Source: Paenibacillus sp. EZ-K15
GTDB lineage: Bacteria > Bacillota > Bacilli > Paenibacillales > Paenibacillaceae
Assembly (NCBI RefSeq): GCF_002573715.1
Contig: NZ_PDHM01000003.1
Coordinates: 62,926-126,925 of the forward strand
DNA length: 64,000 nucleotides
Direction: 5' to 3'
The position numbers and the translations under genes are program-made. This document shows positions 30,388 through 39,894 of this stretch, piece by piece (the first letter of the stretch is position 1; every line of letters begins with the position of its first letter). The notes below the pieces were generated by a model. The model made no database searches. It saw nothing but the letters and a program-made list of their open reading frames with translations, and was not told where the DNA came from.

Positions 30388-31719
30388 GTGAGAAATAAAA
30401 AAGGATGGGCGATGCTTCTCATCGGCGTATTGCTAATGGGTCTTCTTGCAGGCTGCGGCGGCAAAACAGCGTCATCCGCGAATGAGGGACAAGGAACGGA
30501 CAATTCGAAAGCGCCTTCATCCGGCGATCCGGTCAAACTAACCATGTGGGGCGGCGTACCGCCGGAGGCGGGACCGCAAGAGGTCATCGACGCGTGGAAC
30601 GCCGAGCATCCCGATATTCAAGTCGAGTATGTCCGCTACGTCAATGACGATGACGGGAACCTGAAGCTCGATACAGCCATGATTACGGGCCAGGATGTCG
30701 ACCTGTTCGTGAATTACACGCTTTCCCAAACGTCCAAACGGGTGGAGTCCAACCTGGCCTTGGATCTGAGCCAATTCAACGATTACAATATTGACGAGAA
30801 AATGGGACCAGACGCCGAAGGCTGGAAAATCAACGGGAAGTATTACGGGATGCCGACCACGAAAAGCGCCTTCTTCGTCGCGCTGAACAAGGATGCCCTT
30901 GATGCGGCCGGCCTGCCCGTTCCGAAGGACTGGACGTGGGATGAACTGCGCGAATATGCCAAGAAACTCAAAGTCGGCAATAACTACGGATTTATTCAAA
31001 ATATGGAGCCGTTCGTCGATCCGATTGATTCGGTGTTATCGCAAGAGGGGTACACCAAGGCGGACGGAACTTCGAATCTGGACCACCCGCTGGTCAAAAA
31101 ATGGCTGGAAACCCTGAACGTCATGATGAAGGAGGACAAGACCACGCCGCCGCTCGGAGAGCAGCTGACTTCCAAAATGCCGGTGGAGCAAGTGTTCCTG
31201 AGCGGGGAAGTGCCCATGCTGAATATCGGGGCTTGGCTGCTGCGAAGCTCGAATAACTTTACGGATTTTCCGCGCGACTTCACCATCGCGTTCGCCCAAG
31301 TGCCGAGACTAACGGACAGTGCGGACAGCTACGTGACAAGGGGCGGCCTCGGAGATTACATCTCCATTAATGCCAAATCCAAAAAACAAGCGGAAGCTTG
31401 GGAATTCCTGAAGTGGTATGCGGACGGAGGCATGGCTCCTATGGCTGCGGGCGGAAGATTGCCGGCTTCGAAGGACGCCGATCAGGAAGAGGCGTTAAAT
31501 AACCTGCTTGGCGATAAGAAAGACACGTATGACCTGGATTCCTTGATGCACGTCATGTTCGAAGACAAAACGCCTACGTACGTTAGGAGCTTGCCGCAAG
31601 AGGTAATGGATATGCGCGCCCAAGAGTACGAGAAGTACTTCCTGGACGCACAATCGCTGGATCAAACTCTAGAAGCCATGGTAAATCGGCATAATACATT
31701 ATTAAAAGAGGGCAAATAA
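30388..31719 (+). CDS. Extracellular sugar-binding lipoprotein (family 1 solute-binding)
   Basis: A lipoprotein signal with lipobox LLAGC precedes a Ser/Gly/Thr-rich linker and a family 1 extracellular solute-binding domain (LTMWGGVPPEAGPQEVIDAW). It captures a sugar for the two permeases encoded next. Start GTG 30388, 7 bases after GGGGAGG, is chosen over ATG 30343, which would put a charged extension before the signal peptide. Length 443 is normal. A terminator after the gene would give more binding protein than permease, as is common. The sugar is unknown. Confidence 0.93.
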   Translation: MRNKKGWAMLLIGVLLMGLLAGCGGKTASSANEGQGTDNSKAPSSGDPVKLTMWGGVPPEAGPQEVIDAWNAEHPDIQVEYVRYVNDDDGNLKLDTAMITGQDVDLFVNYTLSQTSKRVESNLALDLSQFNDYNIDEKMGPDAEGWKINGKYYGMPTTKSAFFVALNKDALDAAGLPVPKDWTWDELREYAKKLKVGNNYGFIQNMEPFVDPIDSVLSQEGYTKADGTSNLDHPLVKKWLETLNVMMKEDKTTPPLGEQLTSKMPVEQVFLSGEVPMLNIGAWLLRSSNNFTDFPRDFTIAFAQVPRLTDSADSYVTRGGLGDYISINAKSKKQAEAWEFLKWYADGGMAPMAAGGRLPASKDADQEEALNNLLGDKKDTYDLDSLMHVMFEDKTPTYVRSLPQEVMDMRAQEYEKYFLDAQSLDQTLEAMVNRHNTLLKEGK

Positions 31720-31739
31720 GGGGCTATCAGCACTAATAG

Positions 31740-31775
31740 AAGGGGATTATCGCTTCGGCGGTGGTCCCCTTTTTT
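31740..31775 (+). terminator. Terminator between binding-protein and permease genes
   Basis: AAGGGG pairs with CCCCTT and an inner CGC-TTCG-GCG tetraloop hairpin strengthens the stem; a T run follows. It probably attenuates expression of the permeases relative to the binding protein. Confidence 0.78.
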
Positions 31776-31930
31776 GCTTGAGATAATAGAACAAATCTAC
31801 GGAGACGCTGAAATTCACGACCCTGCAATTGCATACTTCTGTAGCATAAATTCGAAGGTTTTGTTCCTTATCCCCGCTTGGTCCCGACTGCTATGCTTGA
31901 GATGAAAAAGACCAAGAGGAGTGGGGCTAT

Positions 31931-32812
31931 GTGAAAACATCCTGGATGAAACGGCAACAGTATCTCGGCTATCTGTTTATCGGTCCGAACATGGTCGGCG
32001 TGATGCTGTTTTTTATTGTGCCAGCCTTGTATTCGTTCTATCTCATGTTTACGGACTACAAATTTATGAGCTCGGACACGAAGTTCGTGGGTCTGGCCAA
32101 TATTCAAAAAATGCTGGGCGACGAGGTCTTCTACATTTCGATCAAAAATACGCTGTTCTTTCTGTTATCCGTTCCTATATCGATTGGACTGGCTTTCCTC
32201 GTCGCCGTGGTTTTGAACCGCTCGGTGTATTTAAAAAAGCTGCTCCGCGCCTTATATTTCATGCCTTACATCACCAGCGGCGTCGCCGTGGCCTTCGTAT
32301 GGATGCTGCTGTTCCATCCGAATAACGGCCCGATTAACGGAATCCTCAAGTCGTTCGGCATAACTAATCCCCCGGGATGGCTGTCCACCTTGGATTCCTC
32401 CATGTATGCCATCGATATCATCTGGATCTGGTTCATGCTCGGTTATAACATGATCATCTACCTGGCCGCGCTGCAAGAGGTCTCAACGGAACTGCTGGAG
32501 GCCGCCAAAATCGACGGGGCCCGCGCCTGGCAAACGGTTCGCAGCATCTTGTGGCCGCTCGTTAGCCCCACGACCTTCCTGCTGCTCATTACCGGTCTCA
32601 TTATGACCATCAAGCAGTTCGGGATCATTCAAGCCATTACGCAGGGAGGCCCAGGCAACAGCACCACGGTGTTGTCCCTGTTCATTTATCAGAACGCCTT
32701 CCGCTACTACGAAATGGGTTATGCATCCGCGATCTCCTGGGCGCTGTTCTTCATCATTATGATCTTCACTGTCATTCAATGGATCGGTCAGAAGCGCTGG
32801 GTTCACTATTAA
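31931..32812 (+). CDS. Sugar ABC transporter permease, MalF/UgpA type
   Basis: The 293-residue protein has six membrane segments and the EAA loop EAAKIDGARAWQTVRSILWP. The opening GYLFIGPNMVGVMLFFIVPALYS is standard for the first sugar permease. Start GTG 31931 follows AAGAGGAGTGGGG. It forms the membrane channel with the second permease 12 bases downstream. No ATPase is encoded here; such importers normally share MsmX-type ATPases encoded elsewhere. Confidence 0.94.
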   Translation: MKTSWMKRQQYLGYLFIGPNMVGVMLFFIVPALYSFYLMFTDYKFMSSDTKFVGLANIQKMLGDEVFYISIKNTLFFLLSVPISIGLAFLVAVVLNRSVYLKKLLRALYFMPYITSGVAVAFVWMLLFHPNNGPINGILKSFGITNPPGWLSTLDSSMYAIDIIWIWFMLGYNMIIYLAALQEVSTELLEAAKIDGARAWQTVRSILWPLVSPTTFLLLITGLIMTIKQFGIIQAITQGGPGNSTTVLSLFIYQNAFRYYEMGYASAISWALFFIIMIFTVIQWIGQKRWVHY

Positions 32813-32824
32813 GGAGGAAGGACA

Positions 32825-33652
32825 ATGACCAAGACCTTATATACTAAAATAATCATCACGCTCATTATGCTGTTCTTCAGCGTGGTTATGATCGTTCCCT
32901 TCCTCTGGATGATTAGCACCTCGTTCAAGATGCCGGCGGAAGTGTTCCATTACCCGATTAAGTGGATTCCCGCCCAATTCATGTGGGATCATCATGTGAA
33001 AGTGTGGACTGGCGCGAACAGCTTCGGCCACTATTATCTAAACTCGCTTAAAGTTGCCTTGATCAGCACCGTCGGTGCGATATTGCTGTCCGCTTTAGCC
33101 GCTTACGGCTTTGCCCGGATCGAGTTCAAGGGGCGGAATGCCATGTTCATGATCTATCTCTCGATGATGATGGTCCCTCCCCAGGTTCTGTTTGTGCCGA
33201 AGTTCATCATGTTCGACTGGGTCGGTATTTACAACACGCATTGGGCTCTTATATTACCGGGGGTATTCACGATTTTCGGGGTGTTCATGATGCGGCAGTT
33301 CTTCCTCTCCGTACCGCATGAAATTTCGGAGGCTGCCTTTATCGACGGAGCCGGACATTTTCGCATTTTTTCACGGATCATTCTGCCGATGGCGAAGCCT
33401 TCGCTGGCCACGCTGGCGATTATCGATTTCTCCTGGCACTGGAACGATTACGAGAACGCCTTGGTGTTTTTGATCGATCAGGATCTGTATACCGTTCCGC
33501 TGGGACTCCAAAATTTCATTCTGGAGAATACGGTGGATTATAACGGCATGATGGCGGCGGCGACCGCAGGCATCATCCCGATGATTCTCGTGTTCCTGAT
33601 CGGTCAGAAATATATCATTCAGGGCGTGGCAAGCTCGGCTGTTAAAGGATAG
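32825..33652 (+). CDS. Sugar ABC transporter permease, MalG/UgpE type
   Basis: The 275-residue second permease has six membrane segments and EAA loop EAAFIDGAGHFRIFSRIILP. MIVPFLWMISTSFKMPAEVF at the N-terminus is typical of MalG. AAGGAGG precedes its ATG. It is co-transcribed with the first permease and with the FAD oxidoreductase 52 bases downstream. Confidence 0.94.
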   Translation: MTKTLYTKIIITLIMLFFSVVMIVPFLWMISTSFKMPAEVFHYPIKWIPAQFMWDHHVKVWTGANSFGHYYLNSLKVALISTVGAILLSALAAYGFARIEFKGRNAMFMIYLSMMMVPPQVLFVPKFIMFDWVGIYNTHWALILPGVFTIFGVFMMRQFFLSVPHEISEAAFIDGAGHFRIFSRIILPMAKPSLATLAIIDFSWHWNDYENALVFLIDQDLYTVPLGLQNFILENTVDYNGMMAAATAGIIPMILVFLIGQKYIIQGVASSAVKG

Positions 33653-33704
33653 CCCAGAATCCAGGCTCATACATGAGCTGGATGAAAATGAAAGGAGTCA
33701 GAGC

Positions 33705-35960
33705 ATGAGAAACGAAACGGAAGTAAGCGACATAACGGTGATTGGCGGCGGTTTGGCAGGGGTATGCGCGGCGGTGGCGGCCGCAAGGCTCGGACAAAAG
33801 GTAGCGCTCGTACAGAACCGCCCGGTTCTGGGCGGCAACTCCAGCAGCGAGGTGCGCGTATGGGTATGCGGCGCGACGGCTCACGGGATCAACCGCTATG
33901 CCCGGGAAACCGGCATTATGGGCGAGATGTTCGTGGAGAACCAGTACCGGAATCCGGACGGCAATCCGTATCTATGGGATTTGATCGTATTGGAGACCGT
34001 GAGAGCCGAACTGAACATAACCCTGTTCTTGAACACGGATGTGCATGAGGTTGAAGCGGATGGCGATCCTGACGCGAGGCAGATCCGATCGGTCACCGGT
34101 TGGATGATGGGTTCGGAGCGGCGCATCCGGTTTGAGAGTCCCGTATTCCTGGATTGCACGGGGGACGGGCTGGTCGGATTCCTTGCGGGAGCGAAATACC
34201 GGCTCGGGCGGGAAGCCCGCAGCGAATACGGGGAGGAATGGGCGCCGGAAACGGCGGACGATGTGACGCTCGGCAGCACGCTGCTGTTCTACACGAAGGA
34301 TGCCGGACATCCGGTGAAATTCGTGCCGCCCGTCTTTGCCAAGGACATTACGAAGACGCCAATCCCGATCAAGCGGGTCATCCGCAGCGGCGACTCGGGC
34401 TGCCATTACTGGTGGATCGAATGGGGCGGAGAGCTCGACACCGTACATGACAATGAGCGGATCCGCGACGAGCTGTGGTCGGTCATTTACGGCATTTGGG
34501 ATTATATCAAAAACTCCGGCAAGTTCGATGCCGGCAATATGACGCTGGAGTGGGTCGGGGCCCAGCCGGGCAAGCGGGAGTACCGCCGGTTTGTCGGCGA
34601 TTATGTGCTGACGCAGAACGACATTATGGCCCAAGAGCCGTTCGAGGATCGGGTGGCCTTCGGCGGCTGGTCGATCGATCTGCATCCGCCGCAGGGCATG
34701 TACGCCGAAGAGAGCGGCTCGAAGCATATGCATGCGGACGGGAATTACCACATCCCGTACCGCAGCCTGTATTCGGCGAACGTGACCAACCTGTTGTTTG
34801 CCGGGCGCAATATCAGCGCCACCCACGTGGCCTTTGGCACCACGCGGGTGATGGCGACCTGCGCCGTCCTGGGGGAAGCGGCCGGCACGGCTGCGGCTCT
34901 GTGCGTCCAGCATGGCGTCACGCCGCGCGAGCTGTCCCGCAGCCGGAGCGGGGAGCTTCAGCAGACGCTGCTGAAGCAGGATGCCTCCGTGCTCGGGGTT
35001 GCAAACCGCGATCCGCATGATCTGGCCCGAAGCGCCAAGGTCAGCGCATCGTCCCACCTGTCCAGGATCGCGATCGAGGAGGCGGAGGCGCCTTACCCGC
35101 TGGAGCGGGACATCGCCGTGCTGATGCCGGCCGATCCGGGTCTGAGCGGGGAACTGGAATGGCTAATCGATGCGAAGCGGGATACTCAACTGACCGTAGA
35201 AATTTGGAGCACCGGGAAAAAGGAGATTTACGTGCCCGCCAGGCTGGAGATCCGGACGGAGATCCAAGTGAAGGCAGGAACGCAGCAGTGGGCAGCCATG
35301 CCCGTTGATTGGCAGCCGGGAGAAGGGCAGAATGCGTTTGTCATCGTTCGTCGCAATCCGGATCTCTGCCTGTATCTGTCCTCCCGGACCGTCAGCGGAT
35401 GTCTTGCTTTTGAACGCGGTGCTGCCTCGCAGGTGTCCAAGGAGCTCGAGGACCATGACGACAACCAGCCCGTTGTCGAGTGGAGCATGAAAAAATGGGT
35501 TCGCCGAATGTTTTGCCTGAGAATGACCGGCATCACGGATGCTTATCATCCCGAGCATGTCATTGACGGCTATAAACGTCCGTTCGGCGGTCCGCATATG
35601 TGGGTATCGGAGCGCATCGCAGACGGGGAGACGCCTTGGTTGAAGCTGGAATGGGAAGAGGCGCGGACGATTCGTGAGATTCACCTCATTTTCAACGATG
35701 ACGTTAATGAAGATCTGATCAATCTGCACCATCATCGTACGCCGTTCGATATCATCCCTGAGCTGGTCTGTGCCTATAGATTAGAGGCGCTGGATTCGGA
35801 AGGGAATTGGATTACGCTTGACTTGGAGGCGCATAACCGCCGCCGGAAGAGAGTCCACCGTTTGGAGGAGCCTGTTCAGAGCACGGCGCTTCGGTTGGTG
35901 GTGGAAAGCACGAACGGCTCGGATTATGCCGAGGTTATTGAAGTGAGGGCTTACTGTTAG
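33705..35960 (+). CDS. FAD-dependent oxidoreductase (FAD_oxidored family) with C-terminal carbohydrate-binding-like domain
   Basis: The 751-residue protein begins with a Rossmann FAD motif (VIGGGLAGVCAAVAAARLG) and contains RPVLGGNSSSEVRVW and LDCTGDGLVGFLAGA, markers of the PF12831-type flavoprotein group. The N-terminal ~430 residues are the oxidoreductase; the C-terminal ~300 form a separate beta-rich part whose end (EEARTIREIHLIFNDDV, STALRLVVESTNGS) resembles a discoidin/F5-8C-like sugar-binding fold. No signal peptide is present, so it is cytoplasmic. It is the only enzyme in the sugar-transporter operon and probably oxidises or otherwise processes the imported sugar or glycoside. The reaction is not known. 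Confidence 0.8.
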   Translation: MRNETEVSDITVIGGGLAGVCAAVAAARLGQKVALVQNRPVLGGNSSSEVRVWVCGATAHGINRYARETGIMGEMFVENQYRNPDGNPYLWDLIVLETVRAELNITLFLNTDVHEVEADGDPDARQIRSVTGWMMGSERRIRFESPVFLDCTGDGLVGFLAGAKYRLGREARSEYGEEWAPETADDVTLGSTLLFYTKDAGHPVKFVPPVFAKDITKTPIPIKRVIRSGDSGCHYWWIEWGGELDTVHDNERIRDELWSVIYGIWDYIKNSGKFDAGNMTLEWVGAQPGKREYRRFVGDYVLTQNDIMAQEPFEDRVAFGGWSIDLHPPQGMYAEESGSKHMHADGNYHIPYRSLYSANVTNLLFAGRNISATHVAFGTTRVMATCAVLGEAAGTAAALCVQHGVTPRELSRSRSGELQQTLLKQDASVLGVANRDPHDLARSAKVSASSHLSRIAIEEAEAPYPLERDIAVLMPADPGLSGELEWLIDAKRDTQLTVEIWSTGKKEIYVPARLEIRTEIQVKAGTQQWAAMPVDWQPGEGQNAFVIVRRNPDLCLYLSSRTVSGCLAFERGAASQVSKELEDHDDNQPVVEWSMKKWVRRMFCLRMTGITDAYHPEHVIDGYKRPFGGPHMWVSERIADGETPWLKLEWEEARTIREIHLIFNDDVNEDLINLHHHRTPFDIIPELVCAYRLEALDSEGNWITLDLEAHNRRRKRVHRLEEPVQSTALRLVVESTNGSDYAEVIEVRAYC

Positions 35961-35971
35961 TTAAAAAAATA

Positions 35972-36012
35972 AAAGCTGGCTCCTGTATTCATCAGGGTAC
36001 CAGCTTTATTTC
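35972..36012 (+). terminator. Terminator after the FAD oxidoreductase operon
   Basis: AAAGCTGG pairs with CCAGCTTT; the T run after it is short and broken (TTATTTCG). It starts 12 bases after the stop. Confidence 0.65.
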
Positions 36013-36190
36013 GTTTGTGAATTTCGACGAGCCCTCAAAAGGCCGACCGTGGCTCATTAGCATTTCGGTTTCGTCTTGAAATAACCGCTTAGTAAGAGGT
36101 CACCGAAAAGGATCATAAAGGTGGCTTGCTGTAGGCAAGATCATGTATTCATAAGGTTGATGATGCTAATCTTCTTTCGACGGGAAGATA

Positions 36191-37075
36191 TCAATTCGGC
36201 TGCAGCATCTCCAAAAATGCCCCTGCAGCCAGCGAGGGCGACACCTGCTTCCGAACAGCGACACCAATATATCGATCCGGTAATGGCGTTTCTGTTCGAA
36301 GCTCTAGCAAGGAACCGTCCGAGATGCGAGACGCGACGAAGGCTCGCGGCAAGAATGCTGTTCCATAACCGCGCTCGGCAAATTCCGCTAACATGTCCAG
36401 GCTGTTCAACTCGAAGTCGGCTTCCGCTTCCACTCCTTGTGACCGGAACCACCCTTCGATGAAGGAACGTGTCGAGCTGCCGGGGGATAGCATTAAGAGG
36501 GGGAGCTCCGCCAACTGTTCTGTAGGAAGGGGCTCTCGCGCCCATTCTGCGAAGGCCGTTCCGATCACAGCGCAATAAGGGGAGGCATGCGAGTCGATGA
36601 TTTGGATCTCTTCATCCGACACGGGCAGGTGAACAAAACCGAGATCTAACGAGCCTTTCTTTAAACGCTCCAAAATGCTGCTTGTCCGCTCCTGTGACAG
36701 CTGAATGCGGATGTCGGGATAGCGGACATGGAATCGGTCGAGCAAGGAGAGAAGAAAGTCCTTAACGATCGCTCCGTTCGCGCCAATCTTCAGCCTGCCT
36801 TCGCTGAACTGCTGTAGCCTTTTCAAGCGTCGTTCGGCTGAATCAAGTTCGTCGAATGCTTGCCTTACATGCTGATACAAGGCCTGACCTTCTTGCGTTA
36901 AGCGGACCCCCTTGGATAACCGGTCGAACAGCCCCACACCGAGTGCTTCTTCCAACTGCTTGATGGCGTAACTCACAGAAGGCTGTGTCATATGGAGGTT
37001 TTGCGCAGCTTTCGTCAGATTGGAAGTCTCTGCGGCATGCAGGAACACTCGATACCATTCCATGTTTGCGATCAT
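36191..37075 (-). CDS. LysR-family transcriptional regulator
   Basis: The 294-residue protein has an N-terminal winged helix-turn-helix (residues 1-60; SNLTKAAQNLHMTQPSVSYAIKQLEEALG) and a C-terminal LysR substrate-binding domain. It resembles the CysL/CbbR branch. It is divergent from aroC with 109 bases between the start codons, the classical arrangement for LysR control of the neighbour, so a role in regulating this chorismate synthase gene is inferred. AGAGGA lies 11 bases before the ATG. The effector is not visible. The region 36013-36190 downstream holds nothing recognisable. Confidence 0.92.
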   Translation of the reverse strand: MIANMEWYRVFLHAAETSNLTKAAQNLHMTQPSVSYAIKQLEEALGVGLFDRLSKGVRLTQEGQALYQHVRQAFDELDSAERRLKRLQQFSEGRLKIGANGAIVKDFLLSLLDRFHVRYPDIRIQLSQERTSSILERLKKGSLDLGFVHLPVSDEEIQIIDSHASPYCAVIGTAFAEWAREPLPTEQLAELPLLMLSPGSSTRSFIEGWFRSQGVEAEADFELNSLDMLAEFAERGYGTAFLPRAFVASRISDGSLLELRTETPLPDRYIGVAVRKQVSPSLAAGAFLEMLQPN

Positions 37076-37184
37076 TTGTCATCAATCCTCTCTATGGCAA
37101 CTCTACAATATTACGATTTCATTTATTTCAAATATACCTCTAAACTGAAGGAGAAGGAATCGAAAGTATTCGGGAGGTATGGAC

Positions 37185-38243
37185 ATGGCAGGGAGTACGT
37201 TTGGAGAGCGGTTAAAAATGACTACGTTCGGGGAATCACACGGAGAAGCGGTAGGGGTCATTTTGGAAGGCGTCACACCGGGCGTTGAGCTGGACGAGGC
37301 CTACATTCAGATTCAGATGGATCGAAGAAGACCCGGGCAATCTTCAGTTACAACTCCTCGCAAGGAATACGATAAGATACGAATTTTATCCGGTCTTTTC
37401 GAGGGGCGAACGACGGGAACGCCACTGTGCATCATGCTTAACAACACCGACATGCGCCCGTCGGCATACGACACAATCAAATCGGCCTACCGGCCCGGGC
37501 ATGCGGATTTCACTTATGAAAAGAAATACAAGATCCGCGACTATCGCGGTAGCGGAAGAGCTTCGGGAAGGGAGACAGCTGCGCGAGTGGCTGCCGGAGC
37601 AGTGGCTCGCAAGCTTCTGGAACGTCGGGGCGTCTCCATCATGGCTTATACCACGGAGATTGGCGGCATCCGCTGCGAGCAATTCGACGCCGATGCTATC
37701 GAACGGAATGCAGTTCGTGCGTGTGATCCTGAAGCGGCCGTTCGCATGATCGAGAGGATCGAACGACTGGCCGAAGAGGGCGACAGCTGCGGGGGGATCG
37801 TCGAATGCCGAATTAGCGGCATTGCCGCAGGACTGGGGGAGCCCGTATTCGACAAGCTTGATGCTGAGTTAGCGAAGGCTATGTTATCTGTCGGCGCGAT
37901 TAAGGGCATTGAATTCGGGACGGGCTTCCAGGCAGCCTCTATGCGGGGAAGCGAACACAACGATCAGATGGACGCAGGAGGGTTCCGGACGAACCATGCC
38001 GGCGGGATCATCGGTGGTATCAGCACCGGTGCGGACATTGTGTTCCGAGTCGTCGTAAAGCCGACTTCATCCATTTCTATCCCTCAACAGACGGTCGATG
38101 TAGATGGCACCGAACGGGAGATTGCGACGATCGGCAGGCACGATCCATGCATCTGTCCCCGCGTCGTACCCGTGATTGAAGCGATGGCTTGCATGGTAAT
38201 CGAGGATCATTACAAGCGTCAAGCTGCCTTGCAGGACGAATAG
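37185..38243 (+). CDS. aroC: Chorismate synthase (E. coli/Clostridium-like clade)
   Basis: The 352-residue FMN-dependent enzyme converts 5-enolpyruvylshikimate-3-phosphate to chorismate. It shows the three family signatures: TTFGESHGEAVGV, GSGRASGRETAARVAAGAVA and IGRHDPCI. Start ATG 37185 lies 7 bases after CGGGAGG; ATG 37179 is only 1 base away from it. The opening STFGERLKMTTFGESHG differs from the Bacillus AroC opening and is like the proteobacterial and clostridial type. It is alone, without aroB or trp genes, and divergent from a LysR gene. It may be a second chorismate synthase gained by transfer; that depends on whether another copy exists outside the window. Confidence 0.93.
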   Translation: MAGSTFGERLKMTTFGESHGEAVGVILEGVTPGVELDEAYIQIQMDRRRPGQSSVTTPRKEYDKIRILSGLFEGRTTGTPLCIMLNNTDMRPSAYDTIKSAYRPGHADFTYEKKYKIRDYRGSGRASGRETAARVAAGAVARKLLERRGVSIMAYTTEIGGIRCEQFDADAIERNAVRACDPEAAVRMIERIERLAEEGDSCGGIVECRISGIAAGLGEPVFDKLDAELAKAMLSVGAIKGIEFGTGFQAASMRGSEHNDQMDAGGFRTNHAGGIIGGISTGADIVFRVVVKPTSSISIPQQTVDVDGTEREIATIGRHDPCICPRVVPVIEAMACMVIEDHYKRQAALQDE

Positions 38244-38430
38244 CAGGAACAATATGGATGAATCCGGCCCAAGAGCGTCAGCAGTGTCGTCATCTCAGCC
38301 ATCGTTATTTTCGACGGTATATTCGCCACGTTAATTCTTTGGGTGTGGTTCGTTGAATTGAGCTGTCTGCGGCCGTCCCATGAGCGGCAGGTTGTCCAAG
38401 TTAGCGGTAAGAGCAGGTTATTATACAGCC
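38244..38430. other. Intergenic stretch with a short hydrophobic open segment
   Basis: After aroC one frame from about 38261 to 38360 reads SVSSVVISAIVIFDGIFATL, a single hydrophobic helix resembling the end of a membrane permease, but it has no start and is too short to assign. It may be a gene remnant. The aroC terminator follows. From 38470 to 38637 nothing is recognised. Confidence 0.2.
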
Positions 38431-38467
38431 AAAAACCGGAAGAGACTGAAGTCTTCTTCCGGTTTTT
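38431..38467. terminator. Bidirectional terminator between aroC and the Old Yellow Enzyme gene
   Basis: AAAAACCGGAAG pairs with CTTCCGGTTTTT, 12 bp perfect, with A and T runs on both sides. It can serve aroC on the plus strand and the leftward oxidoreductase gene, whose stop is 171 bases to the right. Confidence 0.85.
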
Positions 38468-38637
38468 GGTTTAAGAGATAAGAAAGTATAAACATCCGAG
38501 GCTTAGCATCCTTATCTCGCAAGAAAAACTTCCGTTAAATGCGATCTGTTTACTGTGAAAGTACGTTGATAGACGTTTTTCTTATATTTAAAGATCCAAT
38601 GCGGCTACAAGTCCCGGGGGGTGGGACTGAAATCGCA

Positions 38638-39762
38638 TTAAACCAGAGTTTTCAAGGAATCCGGCGTGAATGGTGCCAACTCGTCGAAACGTCCGTCTCG
38701 AACCTTAGCAGCCCATTGCGGATCAGCCAGTAGGGCACGGCCTACGGCAACCAGGTCAAATTCATGCTCCTCAAGGCGGTTCAGCAGCTCTTCAAGGTCC
38801 TTCTGGCCGGCACCCTTGCCTTGGGTGAAGAGGCTGGTAAACACTTCATCCAAGCCGACAGAACCAACGGAGATGACCGTTTTCCCTGTCAGTTTCTTGG
38901 CCCATCCAGCAAAGTTCAGGTCAGAACCTTCGAATTCAGGCTCCCAGAAGCGGCGGGTCGAGCAGTGGAATATATCGACTCCAGCGTCTGACAGCGCGGT
39001 TAACAACTGACCCAGCTTTTCAGGCGTATCCGCCAGCTTGGCTTCATATTGGGTCGTCTTCCATTGGGATAGGCGAATGGCAACCGGGAAGTCCGGACCC
39101 ACCGCTTGACGTACGGCTTTCACCACTTCGACCGCAAAGCGGGCACGCTTCAGCATGTCACCTCCGTATTCATCGGTACGTTGGTTCGTTCTTTCCCAGA
39201 GGAATTGGTCGATCAGGTATCCGTGAGCACCATGGATTTCTACCCCGTCAAAGCCAATGCGCTTGGCATTCGCAGCCGCATCGGCATAAGCTTGAATGAC
39301 CTGCTCGATCTCATCCTTGGTCATCGGCTTCGTGACGATGTTGCCGTCCAGGTCAAGTCCGGATGGTCCGATCGGTAGTGCCTCCGGATTTGGCTCGGCA
39401 CCTATTGGTCTTGTCATGCCGATGTGCCAAATTTGCGGCATGATCTTACCGCCGACTTCATGGACCTGACGGACCACCTCGGCCCAGCCGTTCAATGCGG
39501 CTTCACCATGGAAGTTAGGCACATTGGGGCTATCGGTAGCCGCTGGATGGTTAATCAGTGTTCCTTCGGTAATGATCAATCCGACGCCATTCTCCGCACG
39601 GCGGCGGTAGTAAGCGGCCACATCCGGACCCGGAACGCCATTCGGGGAGAACCCGCGCGTCATAGGGGCCATCACCACGCGGGACGAAAGAGTAAGGTTA
39701 CCGATGGTAAATGGCTCGAATAGGGATGCTGTAGATCGGACATTTTGATTTTGGTTGGTCAT
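38638..39762 (-). CDS. Old Yellow Enzyme-type NADH:flavin oxidoreductase
   Basis: The 374-residue FMN enzyme opens with LFEPFTIGNLTLSSRVVMAPMTR and contains GFDGVEIHGAHGYLIDQFL, hallmarks of the OYE TIM barrel. Such enzymes reduce activated alkenes, quinones or nitro compounds with NAD(P)H and serve electrophile detoxification. The ATG is preceded by TTGGAGGA. The adjacent leftward ArsR gene lies 117 bases upstream, and both promoters share an ATAAAAATAGATATA element, so the regulator probably controls this gene. The 374-residue length matches plant OPR- and NemA-like members. Confidence 0.92.
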   Translation of the reverse strand: MTNQNQNVRSTASLFEPFTIGNLTLSSRVVMAPMTRGFSPNGVPGPDVAAYYRRRAENGVGLIITEGTLINHPAATDSPNVPNFHGEAALNGWAEVVRQVHEVGGKIMPQIWHIGMTRPIGAEPNPEALPIGPSGLDLDGNIVTKPMTKDEIEQVIQAYADAAANAKRIGFDGVEIHGAHGYLIDQFLWERTNQRTDEYGGDMLKRARFAVEVVKAVRQAVGPDFPVAIRLSQWKTTQYEAKLADTPEKLGQLLTALSDAGVDIFHCSTRRFWEPEFEGSDLNFAGWAKKLTGKTVISVGSVGLDEVFTSLFTQGKGAGQKDLEELLNRLEEHEFDLVAVGRALLADPQWAAKVRDGRFDELAPFTPDSLKTLV

Positions 39763-39801
39763 GTATGGAATCCTCCAATATGTTTAATATGCTTTTCTGT
39801 A

Positions 39802-39825
39802 TTTTCATAAAAATAGATATATATG
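39802..39825. promoter_or_regulatory. Candidate ArsR operator upstream of the OYE gene
   Basis: TTTTCATAAAAATAGATATA shares the 15-base core ATAAAAATAGATATA with the region just upstream of the ArsR gene at 40198-40221. Occurrence in both promoters suggests one binding protein. Confidence 0.45.
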
Positions 39826-39828
39826 ATA

Positions 39829-39894
39829 AAAAGAAAGAGCTTTTAAGCTTAATCTTCAATTTGAATTTGCTTTTTAAGCCTAAAGCTCTTTCTT
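39829..39894 (-). terminator. Terminator of the ArsR gene, overlapping its stop codon
   Basis: AAGAAAGAGCTTT and AAAGCTCTTTCTT are complementary over 13 bp; on the minus strand the stem begins within the last codons of the ArsR gene and ends in TTTTT. An inner pairing (TTAAGC/GCTTAA) extends it. Confidence 0.7.
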
